Of a stretch of DNA of 64,000 nt, positions 13,372 to 24,443 are shown piece by piece (position 1 is the first letter of the stretch; every line of letters begins with the position of its first letter). Position numbers and translations under genes: made by a program. Below the pieces are notes generated by a model. It was given only the letters and a program-made list of their open reading frames with translations. It was not told the origin of the DNA and made no database searches. Source of the stretch: Sanguinoderma infundibulare (taxonomy: Eukaryota; Basidiomycota; Agaricomycetes; Polyporales; Polyporaceae); NCBI GenBank assembly GCA_032821775.1, contig JAVLRN010000011.1, positions 2,108,001 to 2,172,000 of the forward strand, read 5' to 3'.

Positions 13372-14029
13372 CTACCGCAGGGCATGCCGGATGAGCGAGT
13401 AGCCGGAGAGGAACATCACGACTACTGTCACCGTGAGACTGACGAATGCGGGGTGTGTGGCGAAGTCGGACCATGCACTGTTGCAGGTCGAACATACCCA
13501 GCCTGGACGAGCGTGCCCTGAGCAATGAGGAAGTGGTCAAGCGATAAGGTCACGTACTCTGGAGAGGGGTATATGGTTGTGGGGTGTAGAGCGCGAACTT
13601 GAGCGCGGAGTTCTCCTGCAACAATCCCGGCGACCTCGCCGCTCCTGGGCCCCGATCGTCCCAAATGTTCAGGGTGTACGACCCGGGCGCAAGGGGGAGG
13701 CTCGAGTGCGCTTGCTGGTATGACCAGAGGTCCCATGTGACCGACGTCGCGGTACCGTCTATGACGCCGTCGGAGGGTCCAACGGGGTATGTGTTGCCGT
13801 TCGCACCGATTGCGGACACGGTAAGGTGAGTGGGTGTGGAAAGGACGTCGGTGAAGTTCCATGCAAAGGTAACGGTGTTGGAGGGAGCGATCTTGAAGAA
13901 GGAGGTGGCCGTCTGGGGCGGTTTTGTGATGGTGAGACCGCCGGCGGGAGCACTCTGAGGGATGCCGCTCGACGAGGAAGTCTGCTGCCCTCCACTGCTG
14001 GTCGACGGGTTATTCTGGCTCTGGGACAT
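13372..14029 (-). CDS. DUF7137-like fungal protein with C-terminal membrane segment
   Basis: Function unknown. Two exons, 13558-14029 and 13372-13502, join in frame to 200 residues. After a Ser/Gln/Asn-rich stretch comes a beta-rich domain starting ITKPPQTATSFFKIAPSN and containing TVTFAWNFTDV, NTYPVGPSDG and LNIWDDRGPG. I recall this pattern from a conserved ascomycete and basidiomycete family numbered DUF7137, though the number is from memory. Exon 2 gives SWVCSTCNSAWSD and then a hydrophobic helix near the C-terminus, suggesting a surface or secretory-pathway membrane anchor. Family members usually have an N-terminal signal peptide. None is visible from this ATG, so a first exon further upstream may be missing. 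The intron acceptor CGTCCAG was chosen because it keeps the Cys-containing segment in frame. Confidence 0.72.
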
Positions 14030-14993
14030 GAGTAGCTCGTTGGGTGGCGCGACAAAGGAGCGGAGAGCAGAAGGAGGGGCGGACTGTCGTCGTCGTCGTC
14101 GTCGTTGTCGTGGACGGCGAACAGGAGCCGCGAGTTTGACTGCGTGCAACGAGGCCACCGCGTCACAGCCCGTGTGACTGTGACTACATCACGCACCGCT
14201 GATGTCACACGCCAGCTCAGCCCACCGCCTGCTTGCCCTCCATTGCCGTCTGCGTCGTCGGGCGGCGGTGGCCTTACGATGAGCTCGATGATCAGCTGCT
14301 TTCAAACTTCCCGAGACTTTGATACGCCCTGGCTGCTCTTATTGTGCCCCCAAAAGTCGACATCTTCTGAAGAGTCTTCTGGCGGCTTGACTGTGATCAA
14401 GGCTGTCAAGAGCAGCATTTCCTCGATGCGCATCAATCTCGACCTGACTACTGGCGCGGGGTCGCGGAACACCATCCTTTTGTAGCCAAAATCTCCCTCG
14501 TGGTGGCTGCGACGTGCTGTGCTCCCGGTGTAGACGAGGTGACGAGGAAGCAGTTACGGCACTCACAGGGCCGTTGCCAACTCAAGACGCACTCCTGACG
14601 CCCTCACTTTAACGTTGTGCTTCGCTCGGCCAGGAGACCTGCGCTGGTGAGTTCTTCGCCCCACACTGGCATTCGCATTGCATTGCGCGAGAACGGATCC
14701 CAGTTCGAAGCCCAAACCGGCATCTCGGTGCATGCCTGATCGCATGCGGTGATCTTCCTTGTGCATGTCGTGCTAGCTGCATGCATCAAACGTCTGCACG
14801 ACGGAGCGTCCTTGACAGGGATGATCTTCTGAGCCAAGCGTTCTATCGGTGCCCCGATTGTTTGGCTAGACTCATATACCTCGCAGTCAAACGCCTTGGC
14901 GCCTTGATTCCTCACGCACTCTCGCACTTTATACCCCTCCAACTTTGTTTCCCTATCTTATACCCTTTATTCTTTCCATCGGTCCCCTCCCTT
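14030..14993. other. Divergent intergenic region with GAC/GTC microsatellite
   Basis: Separates the minus-strand DUF7137-like gene from the plus-strand gene at 14994. A run of GTC/GTT triplets at about 14089-14111 encodes Arg or Asp runs in shadow frames. A TATA-like CTTTATACCCC at about 14928-14938 and a pyrimidine-rich tract precede the next start codon. Confidence 0.45.
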
Positions 14994-16412
14994 ATGGCTC
15001 TCGCGCTTCCGGCCGCTAGCACACTCGCTCAAGTCATGCCCAAATCTTCGCTCACCCACCCGGACCTCATTGTCATCCCACCCGAACCGCGCTCTCAAGC
15101 CATCGCCCGCCATCGCGACGCACACCTGTATGGCTGCGAACGACTACCTCCACTTTCGTCTCCCCTTTCTCCGGCAGAAAGCGACGATGACGTGCCGATG
15201 AGTCCCATGGTTTTCATGAAGAACGAGGCCTACGAGCGCACCCGCATATCGTACGTTCCGCCCATGCCCCCTCGACCATCCTCCACCCCCCCTAGCCCCA
15301 CCAGCGCGCAGAGCCTCTCGCCGATCTCTCCGGTCGTCTTCTCTCAACACAATCTCAGCAGTCCCTCTATCAACTTCCACCCGCCACCTGCGTTCCCAAC
15401 AGCCGGAACACACTCGCTCGCGCTCCGCCTCAGGCGCCCACTCCCTCCACTTCCCAGAGATGTCACCGATGACGAAGAGGACGGCGCAGAATCAGTTTCA
15501 CGGCAGACGTTCAGGTCTGCTGCACACGGCCGCTCATATCCTTCACCGTCAAGCAGCAATGACCGCGACAGCGACACCGTCTCCATGTTCTCACCCGCGC
15601 CTTTCTCATCACGTAGCTCTCCAACGTCACTCTCCACGTCCACCTCGGGCTCTTTCGATTCCATACGCAGTTCCAGGGCGGTGGAGGCGTTCCCCGCAGC
15701 CCAAACGAAACCTAAAGTCGCTCCCTTGACAATCCCAGCGCGCCCGCCCAGCGTCCCTATACCCGCCGGTCCAATCCCTGCGATCGGAAGCCATATTATG
15801 AGCCCTTACATCTCCGTCACCCCCGCGTCGCCTCTCCCACCACAACGGTTTAACTACGACCATCTCCTTAGGGAGCGTACTGCTTCCTCGACTTCTATCG
15901 TGCTCTCATCCCCTTACGAGGGCCTGGAGGAGACTCGCCGTGCACCAACACCACGCACCGTAACACCCGACCCTCCTCTCCGCGCAGCTTCCCCTGCTCC
16001 ATCCCTCACACCATCCACCTCTTCTACAAAGTCGGTGATCACGGGTGGAATGGCGACACTGAGGCGCATGGCGTCCAAAACGCGTCTTTTTGGGCGCCGC
16101 ACGCTCTCCTCTGCATCCGAGCCATGGGACCTCGCCGACGACGACGAGACGGTCGTCGGCCACAGCCAACAAAGCTCGTTCTCTATGGACGACAGGATAC
16201 TGCGACCGCGGGTCCAGTCGCGCCCCGACACGCCGTCCACTCTCGCGTCTGGCGGCGAGAAGCGGTCGGTGGACGATCCGCGTCCGCTCAAACGCTTGGA
16301 AGTTGCAGAGGTGACACGGACCCCGGAGGGCGACGTCTGGGAACCGATGGAGATCTGCGACGTTATCCCCAAGCTGCGACAGCTGAGACTCCCGTCGAAG
16401 CTGAAGACGTGA
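14994..16412 (+). CDS. Proline/serine-rich hypothetical protein
   Basis: I do not recognise a family. A single uninterrupted exon encodes 472 residues starting MALALPAASTLAQ. The sequence is mostly disordered and rich in Pro and Ser, with repeated PPxP stretches and an acidic patch (DVTDDEEDGAE). A basic segment near residues 350-370 (TLRRMASKTRLFGRRTL) follows. The most conserved-looking part is the C-terminus, with DVWEPMEICDVIPKLRQLR, a pattern I associate with uncharacterised Agaricomycete proteins of this size. The start at 14994 was preferred over an in-frame upstream ATG at 14781 because a TATA-like element and pyrimidine-rich leader lie between them. Codon usage and the absence of stops over 1.4 kb support a real gene. 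Confidence 0.8.
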   Translation: MALALPAASTLAQVMPKSSLTHPDLIVIPPEPRSQAIARHRDAHLYGCERLPPLSSPLSPAESDDDVPMSPMVFMKNEAYERTRISYVPPMPPRPSSTPPSPTSAQSLSPISPVVFSQHNLSSPSINFHPPPAFPTAGTHSLALRLRRPLPPLPRDVTDDEEDGAESVSRQTFRSAAHGRSYPSPSSSNDRDSDTVSMFSPAPFSSRSSPTSLSTSTSGSFDSIRSSRAVEAFPAAQTKPKVAPLTIPARPPSVPIPAGPIPAIGSHIMSPYISVTPASPLPPQRFNYDHLLRERTASSTSIVLSSPYEGLEETRRAPTPRTVTPDPPLRAASPAPSLTPSTSSTKSVITGGMATLRRMASKTRLFGRRTLSSASEPWDLADDDETVVGHSQQSSFSMDDRILRPRVQSRPDTPSTLASGGEKRSVDDPRPLKRLEVAEVTRTPEGDVWEPMEICDVIPKLRQLRLPSKLKT

Positions 16413-17832
16413 TCCCCTTCCTCCTGCCCCCTCCACGTCCGTCCCGCTGGAACAGAGGGCTGTGGCTTTGCGCGCTGGGAAGCGCGACGGAGGCCGGTGC
16501 CGCTGCAAATCGATTTGGGTTGGGCGGGTTGAGCATGACGGGGACCCTGTCGGCGGAATACGGTTCCCTTCCCTTCTCCGCGCCCTTCATCCGCACCCTC
16601 CCCAACCCCAACCGCCCTTCCATGCCACCTGCTGTCGGACTATGTGTCTGTTGCTGTACTGAAGTACTGAAGCAGGATCCTGCTCCGTCTTGTTGTGTCT
16701 ATTACTTACTTATCACCTTCCGTGCTCCATGTCCGCACCGCTCTTTCGCCACCCCCGCTCGTTCCCCTCACTCTCGCTATTATTGACCCGCGCCGACTGC
16801 TGTCGTGCACCGTCCGCTCGTCATTTATATACTAAAATTATGCATACGATAGACTAAACCTGACGAAGGACATACCAAGATGACCACCCCTTCGCGCGTT
16901 GTAATACCAAGCACTCTCGGTTATAGCCACAGACTCGGAATCCATGTCTCGGACCCTCATTGTACCTGCCCATTTGTAGTTATTGTACACATCACCTTGT
17001 CATGTCCTCGGGTCACGTCTATCTAGTAGTACAAGCGGTTCGGACACTGCAATGACCTATAGTATCATACATGTCTACTTGCTGCTGCTTTGCAGCCTCG
17101 ACCCGTGTCATGCCTAGACCTATAGTCAGTCTTCCATGCGTCAGCGTGTCAGCACCTGGAGCTTACCGACGCCGCCGGGGGTGATGCAGATGGAGAAGCA
17201 CTCGCTCTCAGCGGCTGAGCGCGCTCTCCCGAGATGTACACACTCGTTCTGATTTTCTTGCCGGCCGTCGTGGGCCGAAGGTTTCTTCTTCCGACCGGGA
17301 TGTCGACCGTCGGGACCTCGGGGGCTCCCCCCTTTCACATCTCGGCGGCCTCATATGCACGCGATTTACATATTGCTTTGTGTGGTCTGAGCGTCGACCC
17401 GGACGAGGGACGGAAAGACGTAATGGCACGGGTTTAAATAATTGAATAAGCACGAACGCCGTGCGCCCGCCGACAGCTGCAGCGGCTTTCGAGCCGCACG
17501 GGCCAACTGGGGTCACTCACGACAGTACTGACGACGACTTGCATTCATTCGGAATGTCGGGTCGGGTGCGGACCTGGGGCGGTTTCCAGAAAGAATGGAC
17601 ACGCGTTCTCGTCCCATTCAGCTGCTTTCACAGCGGAAAGACGATAGTCCGGTTGCCAACGACCGAAGCCCCTCTTCTCGTGCAGGGCTGTGCCACTGTC
17701 ACCCTTGTTTTCGTTTTCACCCACCTCAGAGGCTCTAGAGCTCGTGGCCGCTCTATTCGCCGCTATCTCCTACCGCACGCATCGTCCACCGTATCTCCGG
17801 AGCGTAGTCTACGCGTTATGAGCCACAAGCGT
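16413..17832. other. Convergent intergenic region
   Basis: About 1.4 kb between two convergent genes. The open frames found here (for example on the minus strand at 17141-17516) have no recognisable motif. Probably 3' untranslated sequence plus non-coding DNA. Confidence 0.45.
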
Positions 17833-20800
17833 TCACAGTCGCGCAGACTCCGACGCCACGACGCCGTCATCCGCGCCGCCCGCGCCCATTGTCGCGCTCT
17901 GGGCCGTCTCGTTGACTCGGAAGGCACCCGCATACTCGCCGAACGCCGCAGACACGACGGGCGTCGCCGCAGGCGCACGTCCAAGACCGACCTTGAACTC
18001 CCGCTCGCGCTCGTCCGCGACTCTGTCCGGCACGCCCACGACCTCTCGCGCGTCCAGGAACAACTGCATAGGGCTCGCCTCCGTGGCGTCCGCGGAGGGA
18101 AAGGCCGAATCCGGAACGTCCTCCTTGAGCTGGTGCGAGACGAGCTGGACCGAGAGCTTCCTCCTCGTCCGTGCACTCGACGACGGCCGCACGAGTCTGT
18201 TGTACGTATCGACGACCTCGGCCAGTGTGAGCGCGCGGATCGCCTCCGCGTTCGTCTCGTCTGTCAGTGCGGCGGGGTCAGCTCGCTATTAGCTACCGAT
18301 TGACATGCAGTCGCCCATTTTACTCCACCCCCGCATTTCCACCGCGCTCCAAGGGCGGGGCCACGGAACACAGTCCCGGGGGTGGGGGAACGCGGGGTGG
18401 GCGATACACACGTAAACGCAAGGGACAGCACGGTACACTCACGCCGGAGGAAGTCACAGTGGCCCGCGCGGATCCGGCCCCAGAACCGCGCCGTCTCTTC
18501 GCCCAGGTTCTTCGCCCGCTCGAGCACCTTGACCACCAGCCCGTCCTTGTGCGTCCCGAACTCGTCCTCCGCCATCCCCGCGAGGCGCTCGGCAAAGGCC
18601 TCCAGGAATGCGTCGACGCGCGCCTCGCAGTGCCACGGCGTCCGCGCGCTCTGGACGCGGATCCCGAGCCCGACCGTGCTGTGCGCGACCGACCAGGTCG
18701 CGACGATGACGACATATCTGGAATGAGAAGAGGAAGAAGCGCGGTGCCGCGGATCAGCAAAAACCGGACACGTCTGTTTTGGGGGGAACCGCCGCCACAA
18801 CGCTTTACTCAGCCTTTGCGAGGGCGTGCGAGAGGAAGGCAGTTCCGTTGACGTACACAGGCACTGTATGTGCACTTACCCGAGCTGTTCCTTGGTGCGA
18901 AGCTGCGTGAAGCACGGCTCCCGGATCAGCTGGTGGAGCAGCGCGACGATGTTGCGAAGCTTGATGTCGGACGCGTCGCCAAACTGGCAGAAGTAGGACA
19001 GCGCGCTATTCACCTCCTTCGGGTTCGCGAGTCGCCTGCGCGCGATGACGTTCGAGCCTGCGCAGGGAAGTTCGGTTATTTCATACGTCAGCCGTGTGGT
19101 TACCGTGACGAGCATCACGCGAGGAAAACAGGACGCTTACCCGGAGGAAGGATCAAGGACCGCAGGCGGGGCGTTTCGCTTGGCGGAAGGGGTCGTGATT
19201 GGAGGCATTCCTCGGTGATGGATAGGAACTCCAAGGAACGCTTGTTTTCGTGTTCGTGTGAGCGACCTGGGAAGGACTGACGGAAACGCTCTCCCGTACG
19301 TACCTCTCGAGTGAAGTTTCCGTTTACGAGCACCTCTATGGAGACCTGGGACAGCAGCGCGTCTCGGTGACGTTCGATCTCAGCCTCTGTGATCGCTAGG
19401 AACCGCAAGATCAGCGACGGAAGCAAGCCGCGGACTCAAACTGCGCGTACAAGACAGCTCGGTCAGCTTCTCTGCGGGAGTCCAATGCGTAGGCGTGAGG
19501 TACCACGTGGCGAACGAATGGGAGAGACTCGACGGTTGCCCGAGATAGAAGTTGTCATATTCGCGTTTGACCTGCGTCCATACATAAAGCCAGTTTGATG
19601 AATGAGCGACGATCGCCGGGCGGTTGCCTGAAGCCTGAGCTTACCTTCTCTTTCAGGACCCGGAGTCTATCCGGCAGCACGGCGAGCTCGCGGAGCTTGT
19701 CGAGCACTATCCGCAGCAGGACGGCGAGCTTGTCGTTGTAGCCCGCGACGGTCACGCTGATGCCGTCGGCGTGATTGGATATCGAGTACGAGAGCCCTGC
19801 GAGATCCGCGTCGTACGTGATCTCCGCAAGCGCGTCCCGGATGAGATCGACCAGCAACCTTCACGGAGTGTCGATGAGCTAATGAACGAAGCCGGATGAA
19901 AAGCCGCAGACTCACCGCGTGAGGAGAGCATGGCGAGAAGTTGTGTACGCAAGCGGGCTAGAAGCGATCGTAGTCAACGAAACCCCGCATGCCGTATGGA
20001 TTACGTCTCTGGCTTAAAGACACCGTACCTCTTCACGAATATGCGCACTTGGGCTTTGGGCACCCAGAACTGGTCGTCCTTCTTGTGCCACAGCTGCGAC
20101 ATGTCCGTGCGTTTCACGAGGACAGGGTATTTCGCCGGCTAGAAGACGAGTCCCAGGATATGAGCCACAACGAAGCAAGCTGCTTCATTCATGTCGACGC
20201 GCACCTCAGCAACCTCGGCCTTGTCCACAGACAGGTCGGTCGGGATGAAGCGGTTTACAAGCGGCAAGGCCAACTCAGGGTTTCCGCTGCTCTCGCGAAG
20301 CTGTGTGGCAAAGGGTTGGAGGACAGTTTGAGCACCTGTGGGAGTCGCGTGCAATTTTCGCATTCGCTCACCCTCTCCATCAGGGACTCGTCAAACTTGC
20401 GAACAACGTACTGAGTGCTGTACCACTTCTCCGTCTCCCACTGGACGTCCGTCCCCACAACCTCCTCACGGTGGACCTTCGCCTGCAGAAAGACCCTGGC
20501 GCGCTCCGGCGTGAAGCCTTCCAGGAGCTGCATTGCCATCGCGTCATTACGGTCGCGGTATAAATACGGACCACTGATGAGCCACTCGGGCGGATAAGGC
20601 TCAGACATGTTGCGGGCAAGCCTCACGGCGTACGTGTGCGGCTGCTCCTTCTGCATGAAACGGAACCGCGTGTCGGCCATGGTCGCGACTTCGGCATAGT
20701 GGTAGTCCTCCAGGGGGAACGAGCGACGCAGGAGCGAGATGTAGGCGAAGATCGTCTCTAGCACTGCGTCGTAGTGCACTACCGGTGGGGCGTATCAGGT

Positions 20801-22495
20801 GAGGACAATGTCCCGTTAGAACATAAAAAAGGCGGGAAACCTACGATAGCCTTCCAGGGTGAGTGTGCCCTCTACGGTGAAGGTTTGAGAGCCACGAGTG
20901 TGGCCCGAGGTGAAAGCGCTAAGATCCAGAAGCCAGCCCTGCTTCTTGAGATAAGCGCAGGTGCTGCCGACACCTTCATGGCCCAGGAAGTGGGCGAGGA
21001 AGGACGACGGCTTGGAGGTTGCGTGGATGCGCAAGTCAGGGAGCTCGAATTGCAAACTGAACGCGTAAAAATCTTTAACCGTCTGGATGAAGACGACGAC
21101 CTGAAAGCAACTGTTGCTTAGCACGTCAAAGTGAAGGACAAACCGTCGGGCGGGCGCTTCTGAGCCGCAACGCCAGCGGCGGTAACAGAGAGGAATGAGC
21201 ACTAACCCCATTTTCTTCCGCACCCCAGAAAGGCTCCTTCACGGCGGGATTGGGCTCGTATCCGCGATTGGCGATCTTCTCGAAGATGGGCAGGACGAGC
21301 GACGTCAAGGACTCGAGGGATTCTGAGACATGGTCAGCATGTCAACCATCAGACACGGTTGGCAGCTGAGTTGGGGGAGGAGACAGTAGGAAACATCTCC
21401 TTGGCCACAAGCAAGAGACGGCGACGAGAGTACAGTAAGGAGATAAATTATAGCGACAGACCTTTTCCGATCACAGCGAGGGCCATTCGACCGGCGCAAT
21501 ATTGGCGTTCCCACCACTCAACGAGGCGGCGACGGGTCTCGAGCAAGACGAGTGCCTCGTCCTCGTCTGGGACACCGTTGCGACCCATGTCGGTGAGACT
21601 GACATAGTTTCCGGTGCCGAAGTTGCGGTTTAGATGACCGGGTATGGAGAGATGTTTACTGATTTGGAGGAGGCGCCGGGCGTCGTTTTGGAGATTGCGC
21701 TTAAACTCGGAGTCGACGGCGTTGATCTCGCGAGCTGCGAGGGACTGTGTGAAGAGGGGTGCGTGGAAGAATGCGGCGAGACGGGAGAGAGCACCGGCGA
21801 GTTGGGTGGGGTTTACTGAGAAAAAATAGTGAGTGGACATGGGACCGGTGACACCATTTTTTGCACCGCCATTGGCGGAGATGAACTGGTTAGTGCAGGA
21901 GTGAGGCCGGGGACCAATGGGATATGTTGAGTAACGTACGGAGGCAAAGTCGGCTTCGTCTGGATATGGTTCCGATCCCTGGATAGAGCGAGCATCAGCT
22001 TGTATTGAAGCTGGGGCCGTTTCAGCGTTGAGGGACGCTCGAAAGACTCGTGGCTCTGCCAGCGCTCGAGCAAGATGGATGGTAAGGGGACGGAACAATA
22101 GAGTTGGTTGCACACGTCCAACAAAGATTGAATGTGGCCAATGTATTGAGTGATGGGCGGCATAAGAACATACGTGACCTTCATAATCATATGCTCGCAG
22201 TAGTGTGCCATGCCCTGAGCATCAATCTGTATCACATAAGACGGTGAGGGGCGGCATGTGGAGGAAGAAAGGAAGAAAAACATACGGGATCATAGGTATG
22301 GCCGATTGACAAGGCGAGGCAGGCAGCGGCCTTGTCCGCTTCGGGATCGTGTATGAAGACCGCGCGCAAACCGTTCTGGAGGAGCAACACGCGGTATTGC
22401 CTGTCATCGAGCGACGGCTTCTCGAGATCTCCTGCGAACCATCGGTAGGCGGAGACGGGGCCCGCAGCGGGAACGTGGGTCCAGGATGAGGACAT
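17833..22495 (-). CDS. M16 metalloprotease, insulin-degrading-enzyme/Ste23 type
   Basis: Zinc protease with an inverted HxxEH motif that degrades short peptides inside a closed chamber; in yeast the family includes the a-factor processing enzyme Ste23. Translation starts at 22495 (MSSSWTHVPAAG). More than a dozen exons join to a protein of roughly 1,000-1,100 residues, as expected. The N-terminal block has YRVLLLQNGLRAVFIHDPE, then the zinc motif HYCEH, SEPYPDEADFASFISANGG, and the third zinc ligand in REINAVDSEF. The C-terminal half has the substrate-handling block LRTKEQLGYVVIVATWSVAH. The Tyr in HYCEH replaces the usual Phe, a mild change. The intron after IMK is about 200 nt and has a weak GTCACG donor. 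It is transcribed divergently from the zinc-finger gene at 24412. Long plus-strand frames at 17461-18303 and 18267-18851 are shadows of its last exons. Confidence 0.93.
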
Positions 22496-24411
22496 ATGGG
22501 AGCGGGTTCGGAAGTGGGGGGCTAGAAACAAGCGACTGTGATTTGAGGGTACCGGAGACAGATGCCGATGGGTGAGGCGAGGGTGGCAGAGGCTCAGGGA
22601 AGGAGGAGCTCGGAGGATGTAGCGTGTGGCGGATCCGGGCCAGGGCGGCCTGAATGGCTGGAGGCGTGGCTGGGACTGGCCAGCGACTGGCCAGCGACTG
22701 GCTAGGGCAGTGCGGGGACGTCAGGGACCCAGCAGTCGGGCCTCTGCCCTGCCAGTGGACGGTGGTGTGAGTCGCGCTGCTGTCGCCGAGGAGCGGGCGA
22801 CAGCGTCCGCCGGAGCGCGCGGAGGCAAATCGCCTCGAGGCAGCCCGGTTGCTCCGAGATGCCTCATTTGGACATGTGGTCTCGCTGCCTGCGGTTGGCT
22901 TGGATTTAGGCTTTTCAGAGTCCGTCCATCTCTCGCCCGCCTTGACTCCCAGTGGGCTCCGAGTCGCTCGCTCTTGACGACTTCTCTCCCGATTCGTGCA
23001 CCACCGAATGTCGCTTTGCTGCCAAACTACATCCGTCAAAGGGTCCTTGTGCCCGCGGTCGGCCAGTTACGAAATGCGACATTAATACGCTCTCTACGGA
23101 CCGGACCCGAGCCAACGAAGCACGCAACCTGCGCGCGAGCCTTCCTCTAGCTTCCTGCTCTCTCACGTCTGGCTTCTGGACAGGGGTTCGTCTTCTCTCA
23201 TTTAGCGGAACGCCATGGCAGTGGTCCGAACGCTGGGCGGCCCTTCCGCCGCAGGCAGAGGGCCTGGATTTTGGGGATCACCGAGCGAGCAGCGAGAGAT
23301 GCACGCGTTCGCCACACACCAAATTTGTAACCTTCAGGCGACGCGCGGAACCACCCTCCATTTCGGAGGCCCGTTTCACCTTCACCCTCTAGATGCGCCC
23401 CCGGTCTGGACCTTGCATCGTCCATCATCATCCCTCAGCCACTCACAGTCTTTCCGGAGGATCGTCCACTGGCCACACGTCCCCGTGCTTCCTGCTTCCG
23501 ACTGTTCAGATCGAAGCCGCCCCAGTGATGGCTCCTCCCTCGGACGCCAACATTCGTCCTCCGTCCTCCTGCCCAGGCACATCCATGTCGGATCGATGCG
23601 CCCTCGACAAGCCCTCGATGCGTCTTCGCCATCGCCATCACCACCCCGCCGCCCCGACCGATTGCAAAGGCAACGAACGCCAGCGCTCCTTGGAAACTTG
23701 CTACTTGCTACAGCTTCGCACTCACAACCGGGGCCGTTGGCGGTTGAGCCAATCGCGCCCTCGATAATCACGCGGGGACGTCACACGGTGCGCTCGGTGG
23801 CTAGCGGCCGCGCTTTGTGTTCTTCCCAGGCCACAGGCGTAATTGTTCCGAGCGGTGAGAAGCCAATGGACTCAATCCATCCCAGCCACAATCGTACTTG
23901 CGCCTCTATTTTGCCTTGCCTTGTCCAAAACGGGACCCTTTGTTCTCCAATTCCGGTCTGGGCCCAGGCCGCCCGCGGACGTGGTTCCGTTGTCATAGTG
24001 CACACACGGTGCCACCAGTTGCTCGCAATGTCCACTGCCCACGCCCGAATCTCCAGATATGAACGCGTGTGGTCCCGATGATGTTTCGCGTATATAAACC
24101 CGTTCACTAACCTCCCTGCCCACATCAGCGCCCCGGGCGATCAGCCCTCCCTCAGGCCTTCGCCTTACAAACTATTGACACTTTCCCTCCATCCTCCTTC
24201 CCCTCCGTCTGCTGTGTACGTGTGTGGCCAACCGCGCCGTCTCATATGCAAAACTTGAACGAATCTGATCGGTATTCGCCTCCCAGGCTGCAGTCGCTTC
24301 CCTTACACCAAGCACTCCAGCACTCCTTTCATCACGCCGGCTCATTCACGATCTATCCTTTGTTGCCCCTACGCCTCGACCGCCCGTCCGGCGGGACTAT
24401 AACTATTCCTC
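22496..24411. other. Divergent intergenic/promoter region
   Basis: About 1.9 kb shared by the minus-strand M16 protease and the plus-strand zinc-finger gene. It holds a short tandem repeat of an 11-nt unit (ACTGGCCAGCG) around 22675-22705. The long plus-strand frame at 23215-24081 has no recognisable domain and looks fortuitous. A TATA box and an upstream ORF for the zinc-finger gene are listed separately. Confidence 0.5.
24091..24099 (+). promoter_or_regulatory. TATA box of the zinc-finger gene
   Basis: A clean TATATAAAC sits 320 nt upstream of the main start codon at 24412 and is followed by a pyrimidine-rich region. This predicts a 5' leader of nearly 300 nt that includes the upstream ORF at 24246. 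Confidence 0.55.
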
Positions 24412-24443
24412 ATGAGCGTAATGGCAGCCACGACCAGTCATAG
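24246..24443 (+). promoter_or_regulatory. Upstream ORF overlapping the zinc-finger start
   Basis: An ATG at 24246 opens a 65-codon frame (MQNLNESDRYSPPRL onward) that runs past the main ATG at 24412 in another frame and stops at 24443. If it lies in the mRNA leader, as the TATA box at 24091 suggests, it should lower translation of the main protein. Alternatively it is a mis-read first exon of a different splice form, though no suitable donor was seen. Confidence 0.4.

Noticed and set aside
17461..18303. 280-codon plus-strand frame.
   Set aside because: It lies opposite the last exon of the M16 protease, whose family-typical sequence runs through the same DNA. Arg-rich shadow frame.
23215..24081. 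288-codon plus-strand frame between the M16 protease and the zinc-finger gene.
   Set aside because: No recognisable motif, low-complexity Ser/Pro/Arg composition, and it occupies the divergent promoter region.
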